From Davidsoniella eucalypti (taxonomy: Eukaryota; Ascomycota; Sordariomycetes; Microascales; Ceratocystidaceae): a DNA stretch of 64,000 bases. The notes beneath the pieces are model-generated. The model did no database searches. It saw only the letters and a list, made by a program, of their open reading frames with translations, and had not been told where the DNA came from. This document shows, piece by piece, positions 36,901 through 48,685 of this stretch. Both the position numbers and the translations under genes were made by a program. How positions within the stretch are numbered: the stretch's first letter is position 1; every line of letters starts with the position of its first letter. The stretch is from positions 62,001 to 126,000 of the forward strand of contig RMBW01000056.1 of NCBI GenBank assembly GCA_004009845.1. Direction: 5' to 3'.

Positions 36901-38910
36901 GCTAATTCATCGTCATACCTTTCATCATTCGCCTTCGCCTGTCTGTTGACCACGTTTATCTGGATCATAGACTCGAAATCCAAAGCTAATAGACACAAAG
37001 GCAAGGCTTCATACGCCTATCGTCTATTCCATTTTCTATTTCGTCGTCGCTTTATAAACATCGACTTGCTATTGTTTCTTCATTGAAACTTTAAATTTCA
37101 TTTGTGTACCATTAATCCAGGTTAGTATTCCCTTTCTTTGTTCTGGGGATCATGTTCTTGCTCTTCCTTCCTACATCATCGCTTCTGCATCTACAACCCC
37201 GTCTATTCTCCAGCTCTAGAGCACCAATATGCTCTTGAGTGCTGTGGAATTTATGTAGTTTTGTGTGTGTGGATCGTATTAGAAGCTGCACATTTTCTTT
37301 GGTTGGTATTGTTCGGTTCTACGCGGAGATGTCAGTCACTTCTTTTCGTCGTTCTATTTGTACTCAGAGAAGTCGTTTATTGAGCCTTTTACTAGGCGAT
37401 TTATCGCCATCGATCGTAGGCTCACTAAACCGCTTCATTTGCAGTCTTTGATAGTTGTTCTTGACGAATCTGGCCAAAATAACCCCAGTGGGTTGTTCTT
37501 TCACTCTATTCAGTACCCTACATTTTAGTAGACGACCCAAGATCCCAGACCCTTAGAGCTCTAGTTATATTGCTGTCTTTGCACTGGCCTGTTCGGCTAC
37601 GTTCTCTAGAACAGTAAGAAACCAACGGCTCCGGCCAATTCTACCCAAGCCTAAGCCTTCCCGATCGACGGGCCTTGATCATTGCAGAATCATTGGGAAC
37701 TATTTGCAGACCGACGCATACAGATAAGCTGGTCCTGTTCTTCCCCAATCCTTGATTATAAATCGTGATCATTCAAGTCTTGCGATTTGGTCAATCAATA
37801 CAACCCCGGAAAACGACAAACGCGTCGCGACTGCTAGTAAAAAAAGAAGAAGAAAATGAAATAGACGAGATGTCCCTCCTTCTTACGACTTGCTTCCCTG
37901 TCCTTGTCCTGTCTAGTCCTTGTATTGCTAGCTTTGGCTCAGACAGGCTTCGTCTATAGGACGAAATCCCCCTACAACTATATCCATCCACCCCTTTTCC
38001 ATTCTTCTTTTTTTTCTTTTTTCTTCTTCAGTCTTGACGTCTTGACCCGGCAATTTTTTTTTTGTTTGCCTGTGCTGTGTGTTTTCTTTTGTGTTGATTC
38101 TGCCTTTATCAGTATCGTCCCCTCCTTCGACCCCTAGTCTGATTTTCTTTTATACGCAGTTTCTTTATTTATTATTATTATTTATCTATTTATCTTCTGC
38201 ATTTTTGATACGCAGACGGATCGGTAAGACGCAAAGCCAGCAGATCCACCGCTTCTGTTGCCTTGTTCTAGCATACTAGAGTTGAGGTGCTAAGAAACTC
38301 GACTCAACTCTACTGTACTTTGTGTGTACTCTACTGAACCAAGAAAGTCAATCTTTTCTTGGTGTCTGGTCCAAGATTCGTAGTCGCAATACAAAACACA
38401 TATTTAGAGATTTGGCAACAGACGACTTGAACATCGTCTGTGCTGATCTCGTTCGGTGAGTTAGCCTCTCTATTCTCTCCGCTCTCGACTGCTATTTCTC
38501 AAGTTGGGTTTCATTCCATTGTTTGTCCCTCATCCTTATCTGGAATCGGATCTGTGGCGGACGCGGCTTGGGGGAACTTGTATAATCTTTTGTCAATATC
38601 GCCCGCGTTGCACTCACTAGACGGTTAATTGCTACATAAATCTTACTATCTTATACCGTGATACCGTCTATTTGCTACTGCAATTGACCTGCACGCACCC
38701 TGCGTTTTGGCCTGCTTTTTTCCTGTCCATACATCTATTGTATCCTGCAGGCTCCATGGTCATATTCTTAGACCTAGCATTCGCAGTAGCATTAGAAGTA
38801 ACAGGCTCAGCCTAGTCAAGTCAGCAGAAACAAATATAGCTAGTCAGCCAACGGCAGCCGAACCAATAGCTAATATTAAGCCCTTTACTGCCCATCTTTA
38901 GCCTCTATAG
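33959..38910. other. long intergenic region with pyrimidine-rich leader at its right end
   Basis: I find no gene I can support. Frames at about 35350–35870 and 36370–37000 (minus) lack ATG starts and read as Ser/Leu-rich or Lys/Gln-rich mirror images of pyrimidine-rich DNA. From about 37000 to 38900 the plus strand looks like promoter and 5' untranslated region of the coiled-coil gene. A plausible leader intron runs from a GTGAGT donor at 38456 to a TGCAG acceptor at 38750, just before an ATG at 38756. Confidence 0.45.
36451..36479. repeat. 8-nt tandem repeat
   Basis: TTGCCCTC is repeated three times plus a partial copy. Seen directly; simple sequence in a non-coding region. Confidence 0.85.
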
Positions 38911-41900
38911 AAGACGTCTTCTCTTCAGCAGCAACCTTTCTCGCTTCCTCCTAGTGCATACGCACAGGACGGTTATTTGCTCCCACTGCACTCAGAGCCT
39001 TCATCGCCTGCTCTCTCAACAACATCGACTGCGGACGGCCACGATATTTCTTCGTCTCCCATACTCCCCTCACTCCCAGCGCCAGTGCTCCCAGAACGCG
39101 TACGGGAGATTCTACGCACACCACCCCCCGCCTCATCTTTGCGCGCCAATAGCGACGGCGACAGCGACAGCGACGGCCCTGAATTAAGCGGAAGCCCTCG
39201 CCAATTCGTCACCACTAGCTGGGGATCGCCTTACCCGGAATCCGATCGTGAGCAGCTGCGTCTGCGCTCTGTTTCTAACAGCGACTCTGAGATATCTGAA
39301 TCTTCAGAGGACGAGCCAATCCATCGTCTAGACTTACAGACGCCGTTTCTGCGCCCCCCTCCTGGGTTTTTCCAACCGCCCGCCGATACATCCCTCCTTG
39401 AACCGGCCTCCGTGCTTATTGCTCGAGCTCGCCAGCCAGTCCGAGGTCTGACTGAGGATTGGATACGCCAACACACGGTTGTTGATCACAACCCCGATAC
39501 CCATCTGTGGCTTAGCGACACAGACGGTAACGGTTCCGGAACTGCAACTATCAGTGGGCACTCTTCATTGAGGAGCTCATTCTCTGGTGGAATACCTCCT
39601 TTGAATCTGAACGACGGAGCTCTCGGTACCCCTCGTGTCTTTTCGAATAACCACACACTTCAGCGGTTCTTGGCCGATCAATCCAAACGATCTAGCGTCG
39701 AAACTCTCCGTGCCACGCCAAGAGAAAGTATCAAGATGACTGCAGACGCCGAGTCTGGCCAGAGCCATCAGTCTGGCACTACTGAGAAGCCTCTCCCTGC
39801 CCCTCCTGGCGCTGTAGACACAGTCGATACCAACATGGATTCTAGCTTAGCACAGCCCGTAGTTAATAAGCCTCGCAGTATTTCATTCAAGGAAACAGCT
39901 GCGCCAAGGATCCGGAAAAAGATACCATGGAAAGGAAAGAATATCTTGTTCTGCTTGCCACGCGATGACAAAAGAGGCCAGTCCGGCTTCTGCCATATGC
40001 CGCTATCCGAGGAACAGATCGCGCGTGCCTATAAAGAATGGGAGGATCTCGGCTACAATACTGCCGGCTGGATCTTGGAAACTACAGTTTTTGGCCATGC
40101 CATCGAAGATGCTTCACAAAGTCGCACTGATTGGCCAGACCCAGAAGATATTATCCATGAACGGAAGACCGAAAAGTACAAGATAATGTTGCCGGATTTA
40201 GATGGTAAGCAAGCACCATTGCAAACAACGATTATTATGTGACATTACTAACATATCATAGCTTGGGCTAAATATACCGCTGAGCTGCAGGAGGCGAAAC
40301 TACGGGCTCTTGGTGTGCTGACTGCAGCCGAGGACCCTATGCCTCTCGCGTCTTCGCCTGCCCTATCACAGATGGCACATCGCCGTATTTCGACGATGCA
40401 GCATCCCGGACAAGTCTTCTCTCCACCGTTGCCCACTTCATCTGCTGGAAGCTTTGCGTTTCCACCGCCGTTTAACCGTGGACAAATGGCTCAGAGTCCT
40501 AGTCTCAACTCGGTCCCGACTCCTGTGTCCATGAACGGCCACAACAAGTATGCGCGCCAATCGATCTCGATTCCCTCCGCACATTCGCCTTTCCAAATGC
40601 ACGGCCGGCCATCACCAAACTGGGCTCAACAATCTATGATGATTCAGCAAGGAATGCACCGTGTAGAGTCACCGCTCAGCTACAACATGATGTCGCCAAG
40701 CTCGCCCTACCAACCTACTGGTAGTCCGGCTTTCAACTTGCATCAACGCCACCAGTCGATGCAGATCCCAATGATGACACAGCCCTACCACATGCCCTCG
40801 CGTGGTACGCCTATCATGCAGGAGATCGTGCAGGAGGAAGAAGAGGAAGAGGAACAGCCAGAGCCGGCCCAGGAAGCACAACCGGCGCAAACTCATATCC
40901 AGGCTCAACAGACCGAGCTTAAGAATGAGGAGTATCACCTTGAGAAGCAGTTGATGAAGGACTTTGACCATGCCTATTATAATCCTCACGACGATAACAT
41001 GGCTTCTTCCCAGCAGCGTGAGTCTGATACTGCTAGTGCTTACGTTCCCCCGCACAATCGCCAACAATCTGTGCAGTTCGCTGCTCTGCCTACTACTCAC
41101 TTTGCTAGTAGTAACCCTACTTTGTACCACCCTCGCCCCCATAGCCGTGGACATTCGCTTGCAAAAAATTTCTATATGGATGAAAAGCCTACCAACTCAG
41201 CCGAAGACAACAGCCTGGCCAACCAGCTGCGTTTAATAACTGAGACTGAGCCTCTTAACCTGGCTTCTCAAATTGGTGAGGTTGAGGCAGTCACCAGTGA
41301 TAATAATACACCTGCGCCTGACTTTGACTTTGACAAACACGTCTCTGCTCACCAGCATTCCTTCTCGACCATCAGCAACAACCCATGGCAAGATTCATCG
41401 TCTGGAAATCACGCCTCTCGCCAGTCACAGTCTAGCCATGGATCCAAGGCTTCGTTTTCAAAGCTCAATGTTGAGGCACCCGAGTTCAAGTTCAATCCCT
41501 CAAGCACCTTTACTCCCGGCGGTGGCTTCAATTTTGGCGCAAGCACCTCTTCGTCTACTTTCGAACCATTCCAGGCCCCTGCCGCATCAGTTCATATGAC
41601 ACCAAAGAAGATCGATGCTGTTGCACCAACATTCTCTCCTGGTCAGAGCGAGTTCAATTTCTCGACATTTCGCCCCAATGCGCCCAGCTTTACTCCTGGA
41701 TTCAGCTCTCAGGGAACTGGTGACCACTTTACTGGATCTATCTTCGGAACTGTTGAGATTCCTGATGTTGAAATGGGTCCTAAGAAATCAAAAGCTATCC
41801 CTATTGTGGTGCCAAAGGATCTATCGGAACAAGATAATGACTCTGCCGTTGAACAAGATGCTGATGGCCGCCCAACTAATGATGCCCGTGCTAAGCGTGC

Positions 41901-44900
41901 CCGTGCTTTCGAATTTGGTTCGAGCAATAATGAGGAAGATGATGTTCCTCTCTTCGCTGAGCCGTCCAAGGAGGATGAAGAGTTCAAGGCACAGATCGGT
42001 GCTGAATCTGATGATACCGAGGAAGTAACTACGCCTGCCATCGACACTTCAATGACTCTGAGCTCTGGCATTCACTCAGAACCTACCGATACGAAGCCGA
42101 GCAGCACCACGAGCCCGTCTGTTGAGTCTGTTGGCCAACGTGCTGCTAACTGGGCACCATTTGAGTTTGATAGCAAGCAAGATATGCTCAACTTCAGCGA
42201 GGCCCGCCCCTTCGGTGAAGACTGGACTCCTGCCCCGCCGAAGAAGGGTCACAAAAAATCATTGTCTGTCACCGCCAAGGTGTTTGTGCCCGGTGCTCCT
42301 TCTTACGAGGTAGATCCCGAGGCTGAGATGGACTCTGATGACCTGGACCTACAAGAGCCCGTTATCGACACTGCCGTTACTGATGTTCTTCCTTCTACTG
42401 AGTTTGACGAAGTTAGCTCCGACAACGAAGAGACTACTCCGATTCCAGAGCACTTCCCCAACGAAATCTCGAAGAACGCTTTACCATTGCCCGTATCTGC
42501 TCCCAGCACTTCTCGTCGTATGGAGGCTCCTCCTCTACCACCCCCGCGTGGTCTTATGTCATCTCGTTTCGCTTCTCCTCCTCGCGGCCTCAAAGGTTCC
42601 AGATTCGCGTCGCCTTCCCCTACGCATGAGACTGCACTAGCTGAATCTGAGGTTGATGATGAACTTGAAGATGGTGAAATTGTGGAAGAGACTCTAGACG
42701 TTAAAGCTACTGGCCTTACCGCTACTCCTGCTGCTAAGAATGAAGAAGGTTTAACATTCGAGGAAATTGATGACATCATGAACCACATGAACACCAACGA
42801 TCCTACCATGGGTGTTCACAAGGTTGAGCCCAGATGGCAAACGTCTAGCCCTACTCGTCACATGTCCTTGGCTGCTGAAGCTGGATCTTCGCCTTTCGGT
42901 ACTCATCATAGACAAGGTGATTATCGCAATGGTAGCTTGAGTCCTGTCCGTAACAAGCAGGTTATTCAGCTTTCCGGTGAAGAGATGGAGGACCCCTTCT
43001 TGGATCCTCCTCGTAGTGGTACCTCGTTCGCGGGTCCTATTCGTCATCTCAATGGCCGCAACGAGAGTGTTGCTACTAGCGACTGGGAGGGTACTTTTGC
43101 TGGTGACGATGGCGATAAATTGGCCCAACGTGCCGCCTTCTTTGACGGTCGTGTCAACCAGCTTGTTGACGAGGTTCTAGCTGCTCGTTTGCAGCCTCTG
43201 GAGAAGGCACTGTCTACTATCCAGGGCTCACTTGAATTGACTAGCCCTCGTCGTAGTAGCCACCGTAGCTTGTCTGATGATATCCAAAATAGCGATGCTG
43301 ATGATGAAGACGATGAACCAATTGCGGCTCGCAGTGTCAGTCCCAGAAGAGACAAGCGCATGGAGCTGATTCGGAGTGTTATTAGCGAGGCGTTTGCTCA
43401 GCAAGCCAACCTTATGACTTCTTCTGCCGACAACTCCGTTCTCCTGCAAGCCATTGATGATCTCAAGACCCAGATCGCTTCTCCTACCCGCGCTACTGTT
43501 ATGGACTCTGATTCTCCTTCTAAGATTGACGAAATGCAAGCTAGGATCCTCGATCTTGAACAACGCCTTCACCTCGAAGAGTCTCGTGTCCATAACGAGA
43601 TCAACGACCGCCGTGCTGCGGAGGATCGTGCTGCTGATCTAGAGCGCAGCCTACAGACAGCAGAGACTCGTCTCGAGCAGGAGCTCGCTACTCGGACTGC
43701 ACTTGATTCTCGTGTCGTTGAACTTGAGACCAAGCTCCACCGCGAAGAGCGCCGCGTTGCTGATGAAATCTCTCTGCGTCGTGCCGCCGAGGACCAGATT
43801 GCTGAAATCCAGCGCCTGCTTCGTGTCTCATCAGAGGAAGAAGCTAGACTCCGTCATGCTGTCGAAGAAAAGGAGCACAAGATCCGTTCCATGGAGCAGG
43901 TTTCTAGCAAGAACACTATGCGCATGGCTCTGTTAGAGGCTACTAAGGACAATATCAGCCAAACCAAGACTGTCGATACTGCCCGCGTATCCTCTTTGGA
44001 AGCCGAGCTTGATGCTGTCCGTAAGGAGGCTCAGATGTGGCGTACAGAGGCCGAGAGCAAGACTGAAGCTGCTCGTCGCCAAGAAAGCCAACTGCTTGAT
44101 GCCCAGGGCGAAAGCCACCAGCTTCAAAAGGTTCTTGCTACTCTTGGTACCCAGTTGGAGGAGAATGAGCGCATTCGTGAGAACTGGAGAAATAAGTTTA
44201 TCTCTCTACAAGAGGACATGACCAATGCTTCTCACCAGATAACCGAAGAGAATGCCCGTCGGACTCGTCACGAACATGCATTGGTCGCCCGTCAGGAAGT
44301 ACTGGACGCCAGACTCCAGGCTGAGGCTCGCACCCGTGAGCGCTTAGAGAGAGAGATTGAACGTCTAGAGGGCATCGAACGCCAAGGAATGCGTGCTATG
44401 AACGACAACAAGCGTCTAGAAGAGCTTCTAGCTGATATGCGCACCGAGAACCACAAACTCCAACAGTCTGTCATGCGTTATCGCCTTGAGTTTGAAGAGG
44501 CCCGTGAATCTGGTGCTAATGAAGTTCAGCGCACTCGTATCTCGTTCCAAAACCAACTAGATGAGGCCAACAACCAGGTCAATGTCGTTCGCATTGAGCT
44601 GGAGGAGCAAATTGCCTCTCTGCGCTCCGAAATTGATAACGCCAAGATGGACACAGACTCTTTGAAGGCTAAGAGCGAGATGCTGGTTGAGGAAGCTAAT
44701 GATACAAAGGAGCACCGCATCAAGGAGTTGACCAACAAGTACAACAACGAGATCGAGGATCTGCACACTAAGTACCAACACAAGCTGTCAATCAGTGCCG
44801 ACGAAGCTCAGACTCGGGAGCAACTGCTTCTAGAGCGTCTGAGTCTGTCGACGTCCAAGACTGAGCATCTGCAGGACCGTGTGATCCAGCTAGAGGATAA

Positions 44901-45972
44901 GCTCGAGATTGCTAAGCAGGCCGCTCTTGCTGCTGCTCAACGTGCTCGTAGCGGTAGTTCCGGCGCATCCACTGTCGCTGCTATTGCTGCTCTAGCGCCA
45001 GCCAGCGCACCTTCGCGTCGTGATGAGCTTCCCGAGCGCATCTCTCCACAGGCCCTACGCGAGTCGATCATGGTTCTACAAGAGCAGCTCCAGGAGCGTG
45101 AACTCCGCATTGAAGAGCTAGAGGATATTGCTGCCAAGGTTGACCCTGAGATCGAATCTAAGATCACCAAGCGTGACGATGAGATTGTCTGGCTACGTGA
45201 GCTACTAGCAGTCCGCCACAGCGATCTTCAAGATATCATTTCTGCTCTGGCGACTAGCTCGTTCGATCGTGAGCGTGTCAAGGACGCTGTGATTCGCTTG
45301 AAGGCTAACCTACAGATGGAGGAGCAAGAACGTGAGCGGGCAATGAACGGTGGCTCTTCGATCAAGCTGCCTCGCCTAGCCAAGACCTTCACAGACGCTG
45401 CCACTCCCCGTGTGGCCCAGGCTGTTGGCCCTCTGGCTGCTGCTTGGGGCAACTGGCGCAAAGGCCAGCCGGCTTTCTCTAGCATGATGTCTTCTGCCAG
45501 CTCTGTTGCTTCATCTGCGCCGCCTAGTGCTACGTTTTCTAGATCTTCCCATAAGCCCACTGCGGCATCAGCCCCGGCCCCGCCTGCTGCCACGACTGCT
45601 GCTACTTCCTCCAACGGCATCTCGAGCGGCCTTTTGACACCGCCCGCTACCGGCTCGCGTGTCATGACCGCTTCCAACCGTGTCATCTCATCTGGTAGCA
45701 ACCGCGGCTTGCCAATCTTGGCCTCGTTCTCCGCATCGACCTCTGATGATGAGCCGCAGCCTACGGCGTTTTCCACTACTGGCCGTCGGTTCACATCGAG
45801 AACACAGCAACAGCTGAATATTGAGCGTACACGCAAGTCTTCAATTTCCAAGCTAGGTGGCGATGTTTCTCGTCCTGGCGCCCCCCGTACGCCTCCAATG
45901 ATGCACTCTAGTGGCTATGATTCTGATGCGCAGTCTGCTGGCTTCGATGACCACGACTTCTTCGAGGACTAG
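38911..45972 (+). CDS. giant coiled-coil protein (5' end unresolved)
   Basis: The exons 38911–40204 and 40262–45972 are joined over a 57-nt intron (GTAAGC donor, TACTAAC branch, CATAG acceptor) and give at least 2334 residues. The frame opens after a TAG at 38908–38910, which could be part of a splice acceptor (CTATAG). No in-frame ATG occurs for about 270 codons although the sequence is plainly coding, so a short upstream exon must supply the start. One candidate is ATG 38756 with a weak GTAACA donor at 38798, which joins in phase. The N-terminal 1400 residues are mostly disordered. A conserved-looking block (KKIPWKGKNILFCLPRDD) lies near residue 333. Coiled coil runs from about 1520 to 1990 and about 2030 to 2130. 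The C-terminus is Ser/Ala-rich. Proteins of this shape in filamentous ascomycetes are often labelled myosin-heavy-chain-like only because of the coiled coil. There is no motor domain. A cytoskeletal or septal scaffold is inference. Confidence 0.88.
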
Positions 45973-46707
45973 ATCTAAGACTTTTTAAGATCTATTTAAT
46001 TTTATTCACTGCTCTTACTTTCTACCACTGGAAGCTATTCTAGAATGATACCCTACCAACCTCATCGTTATGGAAAATTACAACAAAACAATGAAAAAAA
46101 AAACACTGCAAATTTGCTTTTGTTTTTGTTATGCGTGGCTCTTTTTCTCTTCTACTGCACATTCTTTCTCTTCGCATCTTAATTCTGTCAACTACCAACT
46201 ATCTTTGTCTTGTGAAAAAGTGCTGAGTTTGGCTTTCCTAACTCCTGTTTACTTTTTCATTTGAGAATTTCTTTAATCTTTCTTTACTTTTCCTTTGTTA
46301 CTCACTTCTAGTTTTGTTTTCTTTTAGTTTGCTACCGTCTTTTTTTTTTCTTTTTCTTGTGTCTTTTATGTTTGAAATGTCTTTGATATTTTAGTTGCTT
46401 TTGTGTATTTTCTTTGCTCTGTTTCTATAAGTCGGTCGATATTTTTGCTTTTTTCCTATTTCTTTCCATCTCAATCGAAAATGATTTGCTCTTTTGTTTT
46501 TCACACTTTTTCTTTTCTTTGATATCCAAACCTTTATAGTCTTGAACAAAAAGAATGGCATTTACCATTTGTATCCCACCAACACACTTCCAAATTGAAG
46601 ATTTGATACAACTTATTAGAGTCTCAACTATACAGACCTCTCTATACATGCTCCTTTTGTCACTCACTGCATCCATCGGTAAGCCAACAGGATAAAAAGT
46701 AGAAACC
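45973..46707. other. 3' region of the coiled-coil gene and spacer
   Basis: A very T-rich 3' untranslated-like sequence runs to about 46550, then a spacer to the tRNA-Ser terminator. No gene is seen. Confidence 0.5.
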
Positions 46708-46812
46708 CGACACCGACGTGATTCGAACACGCGCTCGCGAACGAACTGCCTAGACTTGATACTCGTGGAGTTGAGTAGCAGGGCAGCGCCTTAACCACTC
46801 GGCCACAGTGCC
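46708..46812 (-). tRNA. tRNA-Ser(GCT) with 24-nt intron
   Basis: Read on the minus strand: acceptor GGCACTG pairs with CGGTGTC (two G·T pairs), discriminator G. D arm GGCCGAGTGGTTAAGGC fits. Anticodon stem CTGCC/GGCAG holds loop CT-GCT-A, then a 24-nt intron, then A. The long variable arm (TTCGTTCGCGAGCG) is typical of Ser tRNAs, and the T arm is CGTG-TTCGAAT-CACG. The spliced length is 81 nt. A TTTTT terminator lies at 46698–46694. The 5' end faces the LINE insertions that begin about 58–70 bp upstream. Confidence 0.95.
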
Positions 46813-46869
46813 TAGAGGGATTCTTGCTTTAACGGGTATTAACGGCATTTATAGGACGTCCGGAATGAC

Positions 46870-46882
46870 GCAATTTCATATA
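46870..46882. repeat. target-site repeat, copy 1
   Basis: GCAATTTCATATA, identical to copy 2 at 48673–48685 and one mismatch from copy 3. It marks the left boundary of the first LINE insertion and lies 58–70 bp upstream of the mature tRNA-Ser 5' end. Confidence 0.75.
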
Positions 46883-48672
46883 TGGAACACGCAAAGCAGG
46901 TCACTGCTAAAGCCAAGAGAACCACAAACGCACTCCGAGCTCTCTCAGGAGTGTACCCAGGAACCCCGGTGAAGAGTCTGCTACAGCAGTAAGGAGTTGA
47001 GTGCCCAACTGACGTACGCCTCTCCCACCTGGTCTCCTTTCATGCAGGCTGCAGAGAAAGAAAGGCTAGAGGTAGCTTTGAGAGCTGCCCTGAGGGCCGC
47101 ACTGCCAGTATACTGTACCACACCAACTAGGCTTCAGCACATCCTCTCCTCGTTTCCAAACATGGAGGTGATACTCAAGGACCTCCAGAGAGCCGCTGCC
47201 ATTCGGGCTTCCACGGTAGACTCCTGGCACCCGCTGTGCATCACAGAGATAGAAGGACACATCGATGTGTACAAGAAATTGCTCCCGGTGCCGATTAAAG
47301 AGTCGAACAGACTCTTCCCAGAAGAAAAGGGCCCCCGTGACTGTCTGCCACCGCAACTAGACAAAGAAGAAGCCGCCAAACATCATTTGAAAGAGGTGGC
47401 TGAGGCAGACCCGAAAACGGTATGGGTTTACTCCGATGGCTCTTGTGATGAGAAGGGCAGAACAGGGGCTGGTTGGGCAGTCTTTTATGAGGGTATCAAA
47501 CTCTGTGAAGGTCTAGGGCCATGTGGCTCTCTACGAGAAGTGGCCGACACAGAGGCTATTGCTGCAGACAATGCAGTCCAAGCGGCCATCAAGCATGCTC
47601 CTCCCGATGCAGGCAGTTTATATCTGTGCCTTGACAATTTGGGTGTTGCACAACACATCTCCAATATGGCGGGTAAGAATGGAACTTCTCAAGAGGCCGT
47701 CAATAAGATCCGAAGCTTACTCCATGAGTGGAAAGGAGGTACTGAGCGAGTAGAGCTAGCAGTCGGTGGCATCAGATGGGTCCCAGGGCACACTAATGTT
47801 CCTGGCAACGAGCTAGTTGACAAGTTGGCCAAACAAGGGTGTACGGGCAATACTAAGCTTGTGGACCTCGACCGTGACCATATGTCCCTTGCTTCCGCCC
47901 ACAGATGGAAAAACACAGCTAAATGCCGACTTCAAGTCATGGATAGCGGAGTGCGAGCCGAGAAAGCACCTTGGGGTTCGTTTTGAAACAAAGACTGTCT
48001 ACAAGGTGGACTGGCTTAAAGACCAGCACAGATCTACGGCGGGACGGATCCTAACTGCCCGGAGAGGTCATGGCGACTTTGCGGAGTACCATGACCGTTT
48101 CGAACATACGGAGGCGGAAAGAAACTGTCCACTGTGCCATCAACAGAAGGAACCTTTCCATCCCTGGGCGTGCCCCAGAAATGAGAGACCGCTCCGGGCC
48201 AGCTTTGTCAAAAAGCTACTTCGGAAAGAGAGCTCATGCAAGTATCTTGCCAAGAGATTAGAGGTGAAATGGAGGCACTACAGAGCCCATGCGCCTAGAG
48301 AAGAAGCCCCATCAGCGGGCCAGACAAGTACAGCGGAGGGGGGAAGTGACTGAGGAGAATTTGGTGTGGTTTTTGTTTATGTTTTTGTTTATGTTTTTGT
48401 ATGTTTTATTTGCCTTGCTGTTCGATGTTTTGTTTTTCATGTTTCACAACCTTTTCTTTTTTTTTTTTTTTTGTATTTGTTTTTGCTGCTCGTAGTGGAG
48501 GTATGGACCACTAGTTCTTCGGGGCTAGGGGACGTTGCCGTCCCGCACATACAAAGCTATTGAGTTTGTCGAGCGGACTTTAAATATCTGTCCGGTATCC
48601 AATCCGGCGTCGTATGATCTTAGTGATTTAGGTAGACGTTAAATATAATCAAATCAAATTAAACAAATCAAA
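46883..48672 (+). mobile_element. 5'-truncated LINE (non-LTR retrotransposon), RNase H end
   Basis: This is a 1.79-kb 3' fragment of a LINE, bounded by identical 13-bp repeats. It carries the end of the reverse-transcriptase polyprotein with an RNase H domain and a C-terminal zinc knuckle. A T-rich 3' untranslated region follows (with a TTTTTGTTTATG tandem repeat near 48372), then a terminal AAATC/ATCAA-type repeat tail. RNase H in ORF2 plus a CCHC motif after it points to the Tad/I group of LINEs known in fungi. It is broken by at least two frame changes and lacks the 5' body, so it cannot move by itself. Confidence 0.85.
46886..48353 (+). pseudogene. LINE ORF2 remnant: RNase H and zinc knuckle
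   Basis: The first segment (to about 46985) reads AKRTTNALRALSGVYPGTP and ends in a stop. The frame then shifts, and 46997–47986 reads from QLTYASPTWSPF through the RNase H domain. All four expected acidic/His site residues are seen: Asp in VYSDGSCDEKG, Glu in DTEAIAADNA, Asp in LCLDNLG, and His/Asp in WVPGHTNVPGNELVDKLA. Near 47915–47945 the frame shifts again by +1. The rest, to the TGA at 48353, holds KSWIAECEPRKHLGV and the knuckle CPLCHQQKEPFHPWAC (C-x2-C-x7-H-x3-C). The catalytic residues survive but the reading frame does not, so this is a decayed copy. Confidence 0.85.
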
Positions 48673-48685
48673 GCAATTTCATATA
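48673..48685. repeat. target-site repeat, copy 2
   Basis: GCAATTTCATATA, directly after the A-rich tail of the first LINE fragment and directly before the second element. It is identical to copy 1. Confidence 0.75.

Noticed and set aside
36372..37004. 210-codon minus-strand open frame
   Set aside because: It starts at TTG. Its Lys/Gln/Glu-rich part is the reverse complement of a pyrimidine-rich leader, and the rest is low-complexity.
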